From: Fibrobacter sp. | GTDB lineage: Bacteria; Fibrobacterota; Fibrobacteria; Fibrobacterales; Fibrobacteraceae | DNA: 64,000 nucleotides | Direction: 5' to 3' | Assembly (NCBI GenBank): GCA_017526585.1 | Contig: JAFXRC010000037.1 | Coordinates: 1-64,000 of the forward strand | Part shown: positions 7,186 through 15,594 of the stretch, piece after piece | Numbering within the stretch: the stretch's first letter is position 1 | Layout: each line of letters begins with the position of its first letter | The notes under the pieces: generated by a model | What the model saw: only the letters and a program-made list of their open reading frames with translations | Database searches by the model: none | Told to the model about the DNA's origin: nothing | Program-made: the position numbers and the translations under genes

Positions 7186-9447
7186 TTATCGTGTTACACG
7201 CACCTTTGAAATCATTCCGTTTTCACTGTTACGAATCAAGCTTACGCCGCGGGCCTTTTCAGAGCCCTTCACAGAACCATCACGCCAGAGCCTAGACGCT
7301 TCAGCCATGTTGCGGGCCGTGAAGCGGGCTATCTTCTTGCCGCTCAGGTCAAACACATCGAAGCTCGAAGTCGCTTCTGTCGCAAGCTTTACCTTGTTGC
7401 TAATGGTCATCGGTTCGGTATCTTCTGCATCCTTACCCTTCACGAAGTTGATGTAGTCGATATCCATCCAGTCGCCGGTCACAGTGAAGCGGAGGATATG
7501 TTCACCTGCAGGAAGCTTCACATTCGCCTTGACCTTGTTGTAGTCGTCGTAGTTGTCTTCGCCAGAAGTCGCCTGCGGAACTGCAATCGACTCGGTGATG
7601 TCATCGCCGTCGATAGAGAGCTTGAAGCCGGAAGTCGAATTGGCGGAAGCCACAGCCGCATACATCGTGTAGTCACCTTCGGCAGCCACGTTCACCGTGT
7701 ATTCCAGCCATTCGTCCGTCTGGTTGTAACCCACGACATAGCCGGTAGCCTTCTTATAGATGTCTACGCCAGTACCTTCGCGGTAGCTTTCGCCACCATT
7801 GCTTTCGGCGCCATGGTCGGTGGCATCATTGTCGCTGTAAGAATCCATTCCTGCGCCACGACCGGTGCCCGGAATATCGAAGTCTTCCATCTCGATCTTG
7901 CCGGGGATTGCCCAGGCAGTGCCACCAAACGGCTTCTGCGGTTCCGGAGGAGTCGTGCCACTACCCTCGAAGCCCCATGCCTTCACGTACATGGTAGAAT
8001 CCTGGTTGCCCTTGAACACGAGGAACAGCTGGTTCACGACGCCCTTGAGGCCTTCGACTTCGCACTTGTTCTCGGCATAGGTATTCTTGCTGCCGGTATT
8101 CTTGAGCGTACAAGTACCTGCGAGAGTTCCCGTCGCAGAACCCGTGCGGATTTCAATCTTATTGCCGTCGGCCGCACTCGAAGCTTCGACCGTAAAGCCG
8201 GTCGCCGCAGTACCGAAGTCCACGCCACTCACGCGGATCCAGGATTCCTTGCTGGAAAGCGGAATCAGCACATGTTCAGCCTTCTTGCCCTGCACAAAGT
8301 TGGAACGGCTGCGGATACCCTTCTGCTTGGAGCTCGTGAGTGCCGGATACCAGTCGTACGGGTCAAAGTTCTCGATCTGCTTCGGGCCTTCGTCCGTCAC
8401 CTTCACCGTCTGAATGGTGCCGTCAGCATTGTAGAACATTTCGTCTACAGAGACGCTGCGATGGTAGCCTTCGTTCGGTTTCGGCTGACCGTCATCGGCC
8501 GGAATAATTTCAAGTCCGTTGTGGCCCTTCGCGATACGGCGGTCATGGTACACCACATAGGAATGTCCCTTGAATTCGGCAATACCGTGGTGGTTGTTAT
8601 TGCCGTTGATGCTTCTGCCGTTCATGCTCGGGTCGCCAAGAATCGTGCCCTTCCAGGTGTAGGGGCCCATCACGTTGTTGGACATACCGTAGTCAATCGT
8701 CGGTGCACCCTGCTGCCAGCCGGTACTGTAAGAGAAGTAGTAATTGTTTCCGTGCTTATGGATGTACGACGCTTCGAGCATCTTGCGGGTCGGCAGGTTG
8801 TTCACCTTCACGTGAGAGCCGTTACCCACCGGTGCATCCTTCGCGTCGTTCAGCTTGACAATGTCAAAGTTGTCGGTATTCGGGCGGCTGTTGCTTTCGC
8901 CACCGCCCCACGTCACGTAGGTCGTACCGTCGTCATCGATAAAGATACCCGGGTCAAAGCACCACGAGACGCCATCGCAACCGATAATGCCGCGGCCACC
9001 CACCAGTTTGTCCTTGCCCTGGCCCACGGCGTTTGTCCACGGGCCGTCAATTGCAGGGGCCTTGATATAGCCGATACCGCCACCACCGCCATCAGGGAAC
9101 ACAATGTAGAACGTACCGTCATGCACCGCGATGCCGGACGCCCAGATGTCGTTAATGCCGTTCACCTTGCGGGCATCGTAGATAATGCCGTAGTCGGTCC
9201 AGTTCTGCATATCCTTGCTGCGGAATGCATAGAGGGCGTAAATCTTGTAACCATTGGAATTATACGGAGCCGGGTCATCGGAGTCCGTAATGATATAGAA
9301 GTATTCATCGTCGGCAGCGGCACCGGGGTCAGCCAGGTAATGATAAGTCGAAATCGGGTTGTCGGCAAGACCAAACACGGTAAGGCCCGCCACAAGGCAA
9401 GCTGCTCTTTTAAGGGCAGATCCTTTCCACACTTTTTTGTAATCCAT
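7186..9447 (-). CDS. GH43 arabinofuranosidase/xylosidase-type enzyme with two CBM6-like modules
   Basis: 753 residues from the ATG at 9447, which has GGAG upstream and starts a signal peptide (MDYKKVWKGSALKRAACLV...). The five-bladed GH43 domain (about 25-330) shows the catalytic set: Asp in YHYLADPGA, Asp in CFDPGIFIDDD and Glu in MLEASYIHK. Two CBM6-like modules follow (about 345-490, and 510-670 with IPGKIEMEDFDIPGTGRG), then a short C-terminal module (SSFDVFDLSGKKIARF). The second CBM is very similar to that of the GH30 protein. The substrate is probably arabinoxylan or xylo-oligosaccharides; the exact activity cannot be read from sequence. Confidence 0.9.
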   Translation of the reverse strand: MDYKKVWKGSALKRAACLVAGLTVFGLADNPISTYHYLADPGAAADDEYFYIITDSDDPAPYNSNGYKIYALYAFRSKDMQNWTDYGIIYDARKVNGINDIWASGIAVHDGTFYIVFPDGGGGGIGYIKAPAIDGPWTNAVGQGKDKLVGGRGIIGCDGVSWCFDPGIFIDDDGTTYVTWGGGESNSRPNTDNFDIVKLNDAKDAPVGNGSHVKVNNLPTRKMLEASYIHKHGNNYYFSYSTGWQQGAPTIDYGMSNNVMGPYTWKGTILGDPSMNGRSINGNNNHHGIAEFKGHSYVVYHDRRIAKGHNGLEIIPADDGQPKPNEGYHRSVSVDEMFYNADGTIQTVKVTDEGPKQIENFDPYDWYPALTSSKQKGIRSRSNFVQGKKAEHVLIPLSSKESWIRVSGVDFGTAATGFTVEASSAADGNKIEIRTGSATGTLAGTCTLKNTGSKNTYAENKCEVEGLKGVVNQLFLVFKGNQDSTMYVKAWGFEGSGTTPPEPQKPFGGTAWAIPGKIEMEDFDIPGTGRGAGMDSYSDNDATDHGAESNGGESYREGTGVDIYKKATGYVVGYNQTDEWLEYTVNVAAEGDYTMYAAVASANSTSGFKLSIDGDDITESIAVPQATSGEDNYDDYNKVKANVKLPAGEHILRFTVTGDWMDIDYINFVKGKDAEDTEPMTISNKVKLATEATSSFDVFDLSGKKIARFTARNMAEASRLWRDGSVKGSEKARGVSLIRNSENGMISKVRVTR

Positions 9448-9537
9448 AAAAGCACTCCAGAGAAGGCAAAACACTCCAAGCCTTCAATCTAAAGATATTC
9501 TGAAAAAAGAGCCTTTTCACACCATTCTCCATAGATT

Positions 9538-9557
9538 CCATTGACTATTTGTCCATA
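9538..9557. promoter_or_regulatory. Palindromic operator-like site, copy 2
   Basis: CCATTGACTATTTGTCCATA is the exact reverse complement of the site at 4850-4869. It lies about 90 bp upstream of the GH43 start, between that gene and the terminator of the neighbouring lipoprotein gene. Confidence 0.55.
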
Positions 9558-9590
9558 ACGGCATGAGGTGCAAAATGCCGAAAATAACGA

Positions 9591-9616
9591 AAAAACCGGA
9601 CTTTTGCCCGGTTTTT
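9591..9616 (-). terminator. Terminator after the lipoprotein gene
   Basis: AAAAACCGG / CCGGTTTTT with an 8-nt loop. It has A and T tracts on both sides and so could work in either direction. It lies 23 nt beyond the lipoprotein stop codon. Confidence 0.85.
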
Positions 9617-9638
9617 CAAGATTATTTTTCAGGGGAAC

Positions 9639-10970
9639 TTACTCTAGGTCCTTGACGCCGTAGATAGTGACATCGTCGAGCCACATTTCGTACGGGGAGC
9701 CCTTCGTAACGCCACCGCCAAAGAAGTTCAGGTTCGTCACATGGTCCTTGACGGCATCCCAGCCGATGTTTCCGCCAATCTTGGTGGAATCGGTTTCGAG
9801 CAGGTCGTCAGGCGTGATCACATAACGCTGCCATACGGTATCCAGTTCCATATGGACCCAAGCCTTGCCATTTTCGTAACCGTACTTTTCAAGGCTTGCG
9901 CTGTCCAGCTGCACATCGAACGAGAGACTAATCCACTGAGCGGAATCGCCCTTGGCAGAACGCGCCCAGAACACGACTGAGTCGAGATCGCTGAAGTCCT
10001 TCAGTCCGCCAAGCGAACGACCCATCAGGGCCCAGTTGTAGTTCGAGTCGTTGGAATACTCGAAGTGAGCCACCAGGCCTTCGCGGTCAAGGACGTCCTC
10101 ATCGACTCCCAGCTTGGCCTCTGCATACCTAGAGACATTGGTGTACCAGCCATAGGTGCTGTCTTCGAAGTCTTCGAACAGGACCACCGGATAGACAGGC
10201 GTCGTGTCCTTCGGAGTCGTATCCTTCTCAATGACAATCGGCTTTTGGCCAATCACCACGTTCTTGGATTCCGTGCCCGAAGAGACGTTCGTCCGGCGGG
10301 TGCCAAGCGACATGTAGACACTGGATGTCGAGGGATCCCCGTTCAAGTCGAGCGACTTGTAGGTGTGGAACACGAAGCCCACCACGCTGAAAGAGCCGAC
10401 AGGGATGTTCTTGAACTCAAAGTTGCCTGCCGTATCGGTCTTGACAAAGTAATCGAGACCTTCAATACCCACAGTCACGGTCACCTCATTTTCAGGCAGG
10501 TAAACCTGGCCGGAAATGGAACCGGGGTTGGTCATCTTGAGCGACACGGAATCCACCGAGCTGTCGGTCACCACGACTCGCGTAATACCCTTACCCAGTT
10601 CTTCACGGGCTTCGATCGTGTAGTTGCCAGGCTTAAGCCTCGGAAGGTTCAACATGCCCAGGCTGTCCGTTTCCACATTCAAGATTCCCGAAGCAGAATC
10701 CTCTTCGACAACAGGGGAATCGAAATCACCATAATCGTCGCTCAAGACCAGGTTGTTTGCACCAGCCAAGAAATCAGAGGGACGAACAAAAACCTTGGTA
10801 CGGGCAGCAGGAGAGCCATCGCTCTTCTGCACCGCAAGCACGACAGCGATCGAGTTCTCCGTTTCAAACGAAGAACCAGCGACATCGTTTGTGTTTCCGT
10901 CGCCGCTCGTGCATGCCGCGACGATTCCACCCATCGCAGCTAAACCTATATGCCACACCCATTTCTTCAT
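9639..10970 (-). CDS. Lipoprotein with carboxypeptidase-regulatory-like repeats and a C-terminal jelly-roll
   Basis: 443 residues with a lipobox (GGIVAAC, Cys20). Two or three small beta-sandwich repeats follow (for example LNLPRLKPGNYTIEARE and TAGNFEFKNIPVGSFSVVG), as in carboxypeptidase-regulatory-like domains. After a Pro/Thr linker (KDTTPKDTTPV) comes a domain of about 170 residues (VVLFEDFEDSTYGWYTNVS...MWLDDVTIYG) resembling CBM11/CIA30-type jelly rolls. It is probably cell-surface and may bind carbohydrate. Its start overlaps the stop of the regulator gene upstream by 4 nt (ATGA), so the two are translationally coupled. Confidence 0.82.
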   Translation of the reverse strand: MKKWVWHIGLAAMGGIVAACTSGDGNTNDVAGSSFETENSIAVVLAVQKSDGSPAARTKVFVRPSDFLAGANNLVLSDDYGDFDSPVVEEDSASGILNVETDSLGMLNLPRLKPGNYTIEAREELGKGITRVVVTDSSVDSVSLKMTNPGSISGQVYLPENEVTVTVGIEGLDYFVKTDTAGNFEFKNIPVGSFSVVGFVFHTYKSLDLNGDPSTSSVYMSLGTRRTNVSSGTESKNVVIGQKPIVIEKDTTPKDTTPVYPVVLFEDFEDSTYGWYTNVSRYAEAKLGVDEDVLDREGLVAHFEYSNDSNYNWALMGRSLGGLKDFSDLDSVVFWARSAKGDSAQWISLSFDVQLDSASLEKYGYENGKAWVHMELDTVWQRYVITPDDLLETDSTKIGGNIGWDAVKDHVTNLNFFGGGVTKGSPYEMWLDDVTIYGVKDLE

Positions 10971-11830
10971 TTGGACTCCCTTTTGTCGCCCTCCACAGAA
11001 TCAACGGTACGGACTCCGCCCTTGCGCGCGATCGGGTAAAAAGCCATCGAGAGCTGCATCACCCGGTCCGAGTTCTTGGCGCTGTCCACCCTCTTCTGGA
11101 CTAGCCGCCTGAATTCCCTAAGCATATCACCCAAGTCGTCGAAGCAGGACTGGTCCACGGACAATGTAAGTGTAGAAATATTTCTTTCGTCCACAGGAAT
11201 GTTGTCCAGTGCATTGCTCGCCAACGAGAGCACTTCTTTCTGGAAGTGGCGCACGGCCTGCTTCTTTTCGGGGCCACCCACGGTCAAGTGGGCATCCGTC
11301 AGCGCCAGTTTACCCGACGCCATTTTCTTCACCAAACCAACTTCTAGCAGGGTATCAATCGCTTCTTTAGCCTGTTCCTCGGTAATCGGGGGACAAATGT
11401 CGCGAGAAATCTGCTTGACATTTACCACGCCACCATTCAGTTCCAGGTAGGCGCGAACGGCAGGAATCCACCAGTTTTCGAGCAGCTTGAGCTCGGCAGC
11501 CTGCAGGCTATGGCGGTCCACATCCCTAAGATCGAGGGCCTTTGCCATGAGTTCTTCGCGCTTGTTCTTGTCTTTGGTGACAGCGGCGGAGAACAGCAAG
11601 TCAAAGTATTCGGCCTCGCGGCCGGACAAATCCAGGATTTCCTTTGCGGCAGGGAGAGCATGGGCCGGCAGGTGCTGCTTCTTCTGCAGCACGCGGTAAA
11701 GGTAGCTCGAATCGAGCCCCAGCTTGTCGCCCATCATACGATACGAGTAGAAGGGCATCTCAGCCTTCCTGCGGTCGTAGTACTCCTTCAAGAAGTCGCG
11801 GTAATCCGATATGTCAGAAAACGTTACCAT
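10967..11830 (-). CDS. TIGR02147-family regulator-like protein
   Basis: 287 residues matching the TIGR02147 family, which is greatly expanded in Fibrobacter. The N-terminus is FSDISDYRDFLKEYYDRRK, then a helix-turn-helix-like YSYRMMGDKLGLDSSYLYRVLQKKQHL (about 27-55), then the long conserved helical part with WWIPAVRAYL and a winged-helix-like segment (EEQAKEAIDTLLEVGLVKK). It is presumably a DNA-binding regulator; the family has no established biochemical role. It is first in a two-gene operon with the lipoprotein. The leader has TTTTACC twice (11871-11900, minus strand) but no strong ribosome binding site. Confidence 0.85.
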   Translation of the reverse strand: MVTFSDISDYRDFLKEYYDRRKAEMPFYSYRMMGDKLGLDSSYLYRVLQKKQHLPAHALPAAKEILDLSGREAEYFDLLFSAAVTKDKNKREELMAKALDLRDVDRHSLQAAELKLLENWWIPAVRAYLELNGGVVNVKQISRDICPPITEEQAKEAIDTLLEVGLVKKMASGKLALTDAHLTVGGPEKKQAVRHFQKEVLSLASNALDNIPVDERNISTLTLSVDQSCFDDLGDMLREFRRLVQKRVDSAKNSDRVMQLSMAFYPIARKGGVRTVDSVEGDKRESK

Positions 11831-12007
11831 AATTTTTTACCCGTATATTTACAATAATAAATTAGACTTTGCAGGTAAAAAAAACTATACCCTAGGTAAA
11901 ATTGCCGTGGATGTTTTATCCAAGAAGGGAGTGACAGTTGTCACATGGCGGGAGAAACATCCCGATTTTTGAGAATTTCGTGAAAAAACGGGATTTCGGG
12001 CTCAGCA
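11831..12007. other. Intergenic region between the TIGR02147 operon and the zinc operon
   Basis: This is part of a 331-bp divergent spacer. It holds an A/T-rich stretch upstream of the TIGR02147 gene, an 12-bp near-palindrome TGACAGTTGTCA at about 11931-11942, and a short hairpin CGGGA-GAAACA-TCCCG followed by ATTTTT (11949-11970) that could be a weak plus-strand terminator. No gene was seen. Confidence 0.4.
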
Positions 12008-12057
12008 TTTGCAAACCAATCGCAAATTTACTATATTTTGCAAACCATTCGCAAATT
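12008..12057 (+). promoter_or_regulatory. Zinc-operon promoter with tandem operator repeats
   Basis: Two 21-bp copies (12008-12028 and 12037-12057) differ at one base and lie 29 bp apart start to start. Each runs from TTTGCAAACC to TCGCAAATT, with TTTGC/GCAAA dyad symmetry. The first covers a -35 (TTGCAA, 12009-12014) and the second begins at the -10 (TATATT, 12032-12037), with exactly 17 bp between the hexamers. Repression of the operon by its own Fur-family protein fits this layout. Confidence 0.7.
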
Positions 12058-12161
12058 AAGCCAGGAATACGCCTCGCGAAGCACCAAAGACCACGCGAAA
12101 CAATCGCCTCAAAGACCGCGCGGCTCTTTTCAACGGCAAAATTTGCGAAATTCGAGGAAAA

Positions 12162-12554
12162 ATGGAATACAAGACGCAAACAAGGCAAAAGATCATGGAC
12201 TTCATGGCCGAAAATCCCGACCGGATTTTCAAGGCGTCCGAAATTGCCCAAAGTTTGCCCGAAGTTTCACTGAGTACCATTTACAGGAACCTGTCCCGCA
12301 TGGAAAAGGCGGGGGTCGTGCAGATTGTCGGTGCCGCTGACAATAACGAACTGCAGTACCGCTACACGGGTCCCGGCCGCTGCGAAGAAAAGATGCACCT
12401 CGTGTGCAAGGAATGCGGCAAGTTCTTTCACCTGGAAGGCCCCGCGCTCAAGGTGTTGCAGCTTTCGGTACAGCGTAGCGGGTTTGAGCTCGACCAACAG
12501 CAATCGGTGCTGCTCGGACGCTGCTCCGGCTGTTCGCGGAGGAAGCATGGCTAG
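12162..12554 (+). CDS. zur: Fur-family repressor, probably Zur
   Basis: 130 residues. The N-terminal winged helix includes FKASEIAQSLPEVSLSTIYRNLSRMEKAGVV, the recognition segment typical of Fur proteins. A C-terminal metal-binding domain follows, with CKECGKFFHL and a final CSGC, giving a CxxC...CxxC structural zinc site. It is first in an operon with znuACB, so zinc rather than iron sensing is inferred. GAGGA precedes the ATG. It probably binds the tandem repeats at 12008-12057. It is slightly shorter than typical Fur (about 140-150). Confidence 0.88.
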   Translation: MEYKTQTRQKIMDFMAENPDRIFKASEIAQSLPEVSLSTIYRNLSRMEKAGVVQIVGAADNNELQYRYTGPGRCEEKMHLVCKECGKFFHLEGPALKVLQLSVQRSGFELDQQQSVLLGRCSGCSRRKHG

Positions 12555-12813
12555 CGCCCTGTTCAACAAGTTGCTTGTAATGCTCGCCTCGCTCTATGTC
12601 GCGAAGCACATGGAACACCATTGCCACGGCGAGCACTGCCACGTTTGCCACCACATCCACCGTTGTCTGGAACTGATTTCGGTCTGCATGGAACTGGTGG
12701 TGGCGCCGTTCGAACTTGCACTTCGATTCTTCTATTTCAAATTAGTTTGTTTCAAAACTGCGACTTCGCGGTCTATTACTCTTGTCTCGCAGAAAGTCCT
12801 TTTACTGAATTGA
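12547..12813 (+). CDS. Small His/Cys-rich membrane protein of the zinc operon
   Basis: 88 residues, starting 8 nt before the zur stop codon, so probably translationally coupled. A hydrophobic N-terminal helix (about 5-19) is followed by HHCHGEHCHVCHHIHRC: nine His and four Cys lie between residues 21 and 40. A second hydrophobic, aromatic helix follows (about 41-68). The position between zur and znuA and the dense metal ligands suggest a zinc chaperone, sensor or buffer at the membrane. No family was recognised, and the last 20 residues look less protein-like. Confidence 0.65.
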   Translation: MASALFNKLLVMLASLYVAKHMEHHCHGEHCHVCHHIHRCLELISVCMELVVAPFELALRFFYFKLVCFKTATSRSITLVSQKVLLLN

Positions 12814-12892
12814 TTGTCGCTTTGAGCGCATCGTGCGCCACGGCTTATACAACATCAATTCAATTACAGCCCGAAAGGGCAAAGGACTTTTA

Positions 12893-13966
12893 ATGAAGAA
12901 AATTGCAGCATTTGCAATGTTTATTTTGGCAGCAGCTTTGACGCTTGTTGCCTGCAATGCAGAATCGAACGAGAAGACATCCGCGCCAAAGAAGATTTCC
13001 ATTGTCGCAACGATTTATCCGCAGTATGACTGGTTGAAGAACATTCTCGGAGACCGCCTGGACGCAGTGAACCTGAAATTGCTCATCAAGAACGGGACGG
13101 ATTTGCACAGCTACAAGCCGTCGGCACAAGATATTGCGTCCATCGCAAGCGCCGACATGGTCGTGTATGTTGGCGGTGAATCGGACGAATGGATCGAGAA
13201 AGCGCTGAAAGCAACGCCGAAGGAAGGCCGCGTACAGGTGAACCTGATGCAGGCTCTGGGTGACCGTGTCAAGGAAGAAGAAATCGTCGAAGGCATGCAA
13301 GCCGAAGAGGAACACGAACATCACCACGAACACGGCGACCCTTCGGCAAGCTCAGGGACCGAGGATCATCATGAACACGCTGAAGCTCACGAGGATCATG
13401 ACCATCATGAGCATGCAGAAGAGGCTGAAAACGATGAACACGTCTGGCTCTCGCTGAAGAATGCAGAAATATTGGTAATGAACCTTGCCGACGCCATCTC
13501 GAAAGTGGATACGGCGAACGCCACGGAATACCACATGAACGCAGCGCTTTATGTCGCAAAAATCAGCGCACTAGATGCTCAATACCAAGCAAGCGTGGAT
13601 AGCGCAGCTCACAAGACAATCCTCTTCGGCGACCGTTTCCCGTTTCGCTATCTGGTGGATGATTACGGTATTAAGTATTTTGCCGCGTTTGTTGGCTGTT
13701 CCGCCGAAAGCGAAGCGAGTTTCGAGACGGTAGCCTTCTTGGCAGGCAAAATGGATTCGCTTGCACTCCCCGCCATCTTCACGATTGACGGTAGCAACGG
13801 AAAAATTGCACGCGCGATTCTCGATGCCAGCAAGAAGTCGAAGGAAGCGCAAGTCCTTACACTGAATTCGATGCAGTCGGTGACGGACGCCCAGATGCAA
13901 TCCGGTGTAGATTACCTTTCGATGATGCAAGAAAATTTGGAAGTTTTGAAAAAGGCGATTAAGTAA
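12893..13966 (+). CDS. znuA: Zinc ABC transporter substrate-binding lipoprotein
   Basis: 357 residues from the ATG at 12893, chosen for the AAAGGA upstream and the signal peptide with lipobox LVAC (Cys21). The cluster A-I fold shows the first ligand in DLHSYKPS (His72). A long His/Glu/Asp loop (about 139-182) follows, then DEHVWLS (His183), GDRFPFRYLVDDYG and FTIDGSNGKIA. It captures periplasmic zinc for ZnuBC. The His loop is interrupted by GDPSASSGTED, whose DNA looks like a dispersed repeat (see findings). Confidence 0.93.
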   Translation: MKKIAAFAMFILAAALTLVACNAESNEKTSAPKKISIVATIYPQYDWLKNILGDRLDAVNLKLLIKNGTDLHSYKPSAQDIASIASADMVVYVGGESDEWIEKALKATPKEGRVQVNLMQALGDRVKEEEIVEGMQAEEEHEHHHEHGDPSASSGTEDHHEHAEAHEDHDHHEHAEEAENDEHVWLSLKNAEILVMNLADAISKVDTANATEYHMNAALYVAKISALDAQYQASVDSAAHKTILFGDRFPFRYLVDDYGIKYFAAFVGCSAESEASFETVAFLAGKMDSLALPAIFTIDGSNGKIARAILDASKKSKEAQVLTLNSMQSVTDAQMQSGVDYLSMMQENLEVLKKAIK

Positions 13967-13985
13967 TAGTTTAAGTAGAAAGGAG

Positions 13986-14068
13986 ATGCCCGCATTCGCG
14001 GGCATGACAAGCAACAAAAAAAGGTGTCATCCTGAGCGTAGTCACGAAGTGACGAAGTCGAAGGATCT
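13986..14068. repeat. Two intergenic hairpin repeats between znuA and znuC
   Basis: ATGCCCGC-ATTC-GCGGGCAT (13986-14005) is a perfect 8-bp hairpin followed by GACA. A second unit (14026-14068) starts GTCATCCTGAGCG, contains the hairpin GTCAC-GAA-GTGAC, and ends TCGAAGGATCT, with ATCCT/AGGAT able to pair at its ends. Both resemble short dispersed repeats seen in many bacterial intergenic regions; family membership is from memory. They could attenuate or process the znuA-znuC transcript. Confidence 0.55.
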
Positions 14069-14083
14069 AAAAATCAAAGTTCG

Positions 14084-14740
14084 ATGATGAATGATAACGT
14101 TTTAATAAAATGTCGCCAGCTGACTCTCGGCTACGGGAGCAAGGACCTGGTACGCGACTTGGACTACGATGTAAACGCAGGCGACTACCTGTGCATTGTA
14201 GGCCGCAACGGTTCCGGAAAGACGACTTTCTTGAGGGGTATCGCGGGGCTGTTGAAGCCGAAATCAGGAGTCATTGAGCTTTGCGACGGACTCTCTCGAA
14301 ACCAAATCGGTTATCTGCCGCAAATGACGATTGTGCAGAAAGATTTTCCGGCCTCCGTCGAAGAAATCGTGCTGTCGGCATTCCAAGGAAAGCACCGCTT
14401 GCTGCCCTTCTACAGGAAGGCGCACCGGGATCGCGCCATGGAATCCATGGCGCTAACCCGTACCGAAAGCCTCGCAAAATCTTGCTTCCGCGAGCTTTCG
14501 GGGGGCCAAAAGCAGCGCGTGCTTTTAGCGAGGGCCCTGTGCGCCGCCGAACGTTTGCTGCTTCTCGATGAACCAGTAACAGGCCTTGATCCGGAATCTA
14601 CTGAAACGATGTACCGCATTATCGAAAACCTGCACCAGCAAGGAATGACCATTGTCATGGTCACTCATGATGTGGATACCGCCCTAGACGATGCCACTCG
14701 TGTACTGGACTTCAACACCATTTCGGTGAAGGGGAAATAA
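14084..14740 (+). CDS. znuC: Zinc ABC transporter ATP-binding protein
   Basis: 218 residues with Walker A GRNGSGKTT (about 43-51), Q-loop in YLPQMTI, signature LSGGQKQR (about 137), Walker B LLLLDEP and the switch His in VMVTHD. It powers zinc import through ZnuB. It starts with two ATG codons (14084 and 14087) and no strong ribosome binding site, just after the repeats. The 2-nt gap to znuB indicates one transcript. Confidence 0.93.
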   Translation: MMNDNVLIKCRQLTLGYGSKDLVRDLDYDVNAGDYLCIVGRNGSGKTTFLRGIAGLLKPKSGVIELCDGLSRNQIGYLPQMTIVQKDFPASVEEIVLSAFQGKHRLLPFYRKAHRDRAMESMALTRTESLAKSCFRELSGGQKQRVLLARALCAAERLLLLDEPVTGLDPESTETMYRIIENLHQQGMTIVMVTHDVDTALDDATRVLDFNTISVKGK

Positions 14741-14742
14741 TC

Positions 14743-15594
14743 ATGCCGGAACTTCTTGAAAAACTTTCGTTCTATCTAGATTTCCCTTTCGTTCGCTATG
14801 CGATTATCGTGGGCGTTCTCGTATCGCTCTGTTCGTCGCTTCTGGGCGTGACCTTGGTGCTCAAGCGTTACTCCTACATCGGTGACGGCCTTTCGCATGT
14901 CGCCTTCGGCGCGCTCTCTATTGCAGCGGTACTCAAGATTACGAACAACATGCTGCTTATCTTGCCGGTGACGGTCGCGGTGGCAGTACTCTTGTTGTGT
15001 ACAGGGAAAAATGCCCGCATCAAGGGAGATGCCGCCATCGCCATGGTCTCGGTCGGAGCCCTTGCCATCGGTTACTTGCTGATGAACGTCTTCTCGACTT
15101 CGGCGAATATTTCAGGTGACGTCTGCACGACCCTTTTCGGCTCTACCTCGATTTTAACGCTCCGTATAGAAGAAGTCTACCTATGCGTTGCGCTTTCGAT
15201 TGCAGTCCTCGCGGTCTTTATTCTTTTCTACCACAAGATTTTTGCCATCACTTTCGACGAAAACTTTGCGCAGGCGACCGGCGTCAACACGACGATTTTC
15301 AATTTGCTGATCGCTGTCATCGTGGCCGTCATCATCGTTCTCGCCATGAACCTGGTGGGTGCGCTTCTGGTGTCCGCCCTGGTGGTATTCCCGTCGCTTT
15401 CAGCTATGCGCGTTTTCAAGAGCTTCTTTGCGGTAACGGTTGCATCGGCCGTTATTTCGGTCGTATGTTCGCTTATCGGAATCGTTGTTGCGATTCTTGC
15501 GGGCACTCCCGTAGGCTCCACCATCGTGGCGGCAGATATTGTGGCTTTTGGTCTCTTCTATTCGATCAGCCTGATTCAGGGCAGAGGTGTTTAA
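14743..15594 (+). CDS. znuB: Zinc ABC transporter permease
   Basis: 283 residues with about eight hydrophobic segments and the ABC-3 family signature near the N-terminus (LVLKRYSYIGDGLSHVAFGA). It forms the inner-membrane channel for zinc with ZnuC. It starts 2 nt after znuC. Its end overlaps the next gene. Confidence 0.93.
   Translation: MPELLEKLSFYLDFPFVRYAIIVGVLVSLCSSLLGVTLVLKRYSYIGDGLSHVAFGALSIAAVLKITNNMLLILPVTVAVAVLLLCTGKNARIKGDAAIAMVSVGALAIGYLLMNVFSTSANISGDVCTTLFGSTSILTLRIEEVYLCVALSIAVLAVFILFYHKIFAITFDENFAQATGVNTTIFNLLIAVIVAVIIVLAMNLVGALLVSALVVFPSLSAMRVFKSFFAVTVASAVISVVCSLIGIVVAILAGTPVGSTIVAADIVAFGLFYSISLIQGRGV

Noticed and set aside
7498..9492. 664-codon open frame on the plus strand
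   Set aside because: Antisense shadow of the GH43 gene, whose catalytic motifs are clear.
4850..9557. Exact inverted 20-bp repeats as the ends of a mobile element
   Set aside because: There is no transposase or target duplication, and each copy is itself a palindrome placed upstream of a gene, which fits an operator better.
13986..14068. CRISPR-like repeats
   Set aside because: Only two different hairpin units with no regular spacing and no cas genes.
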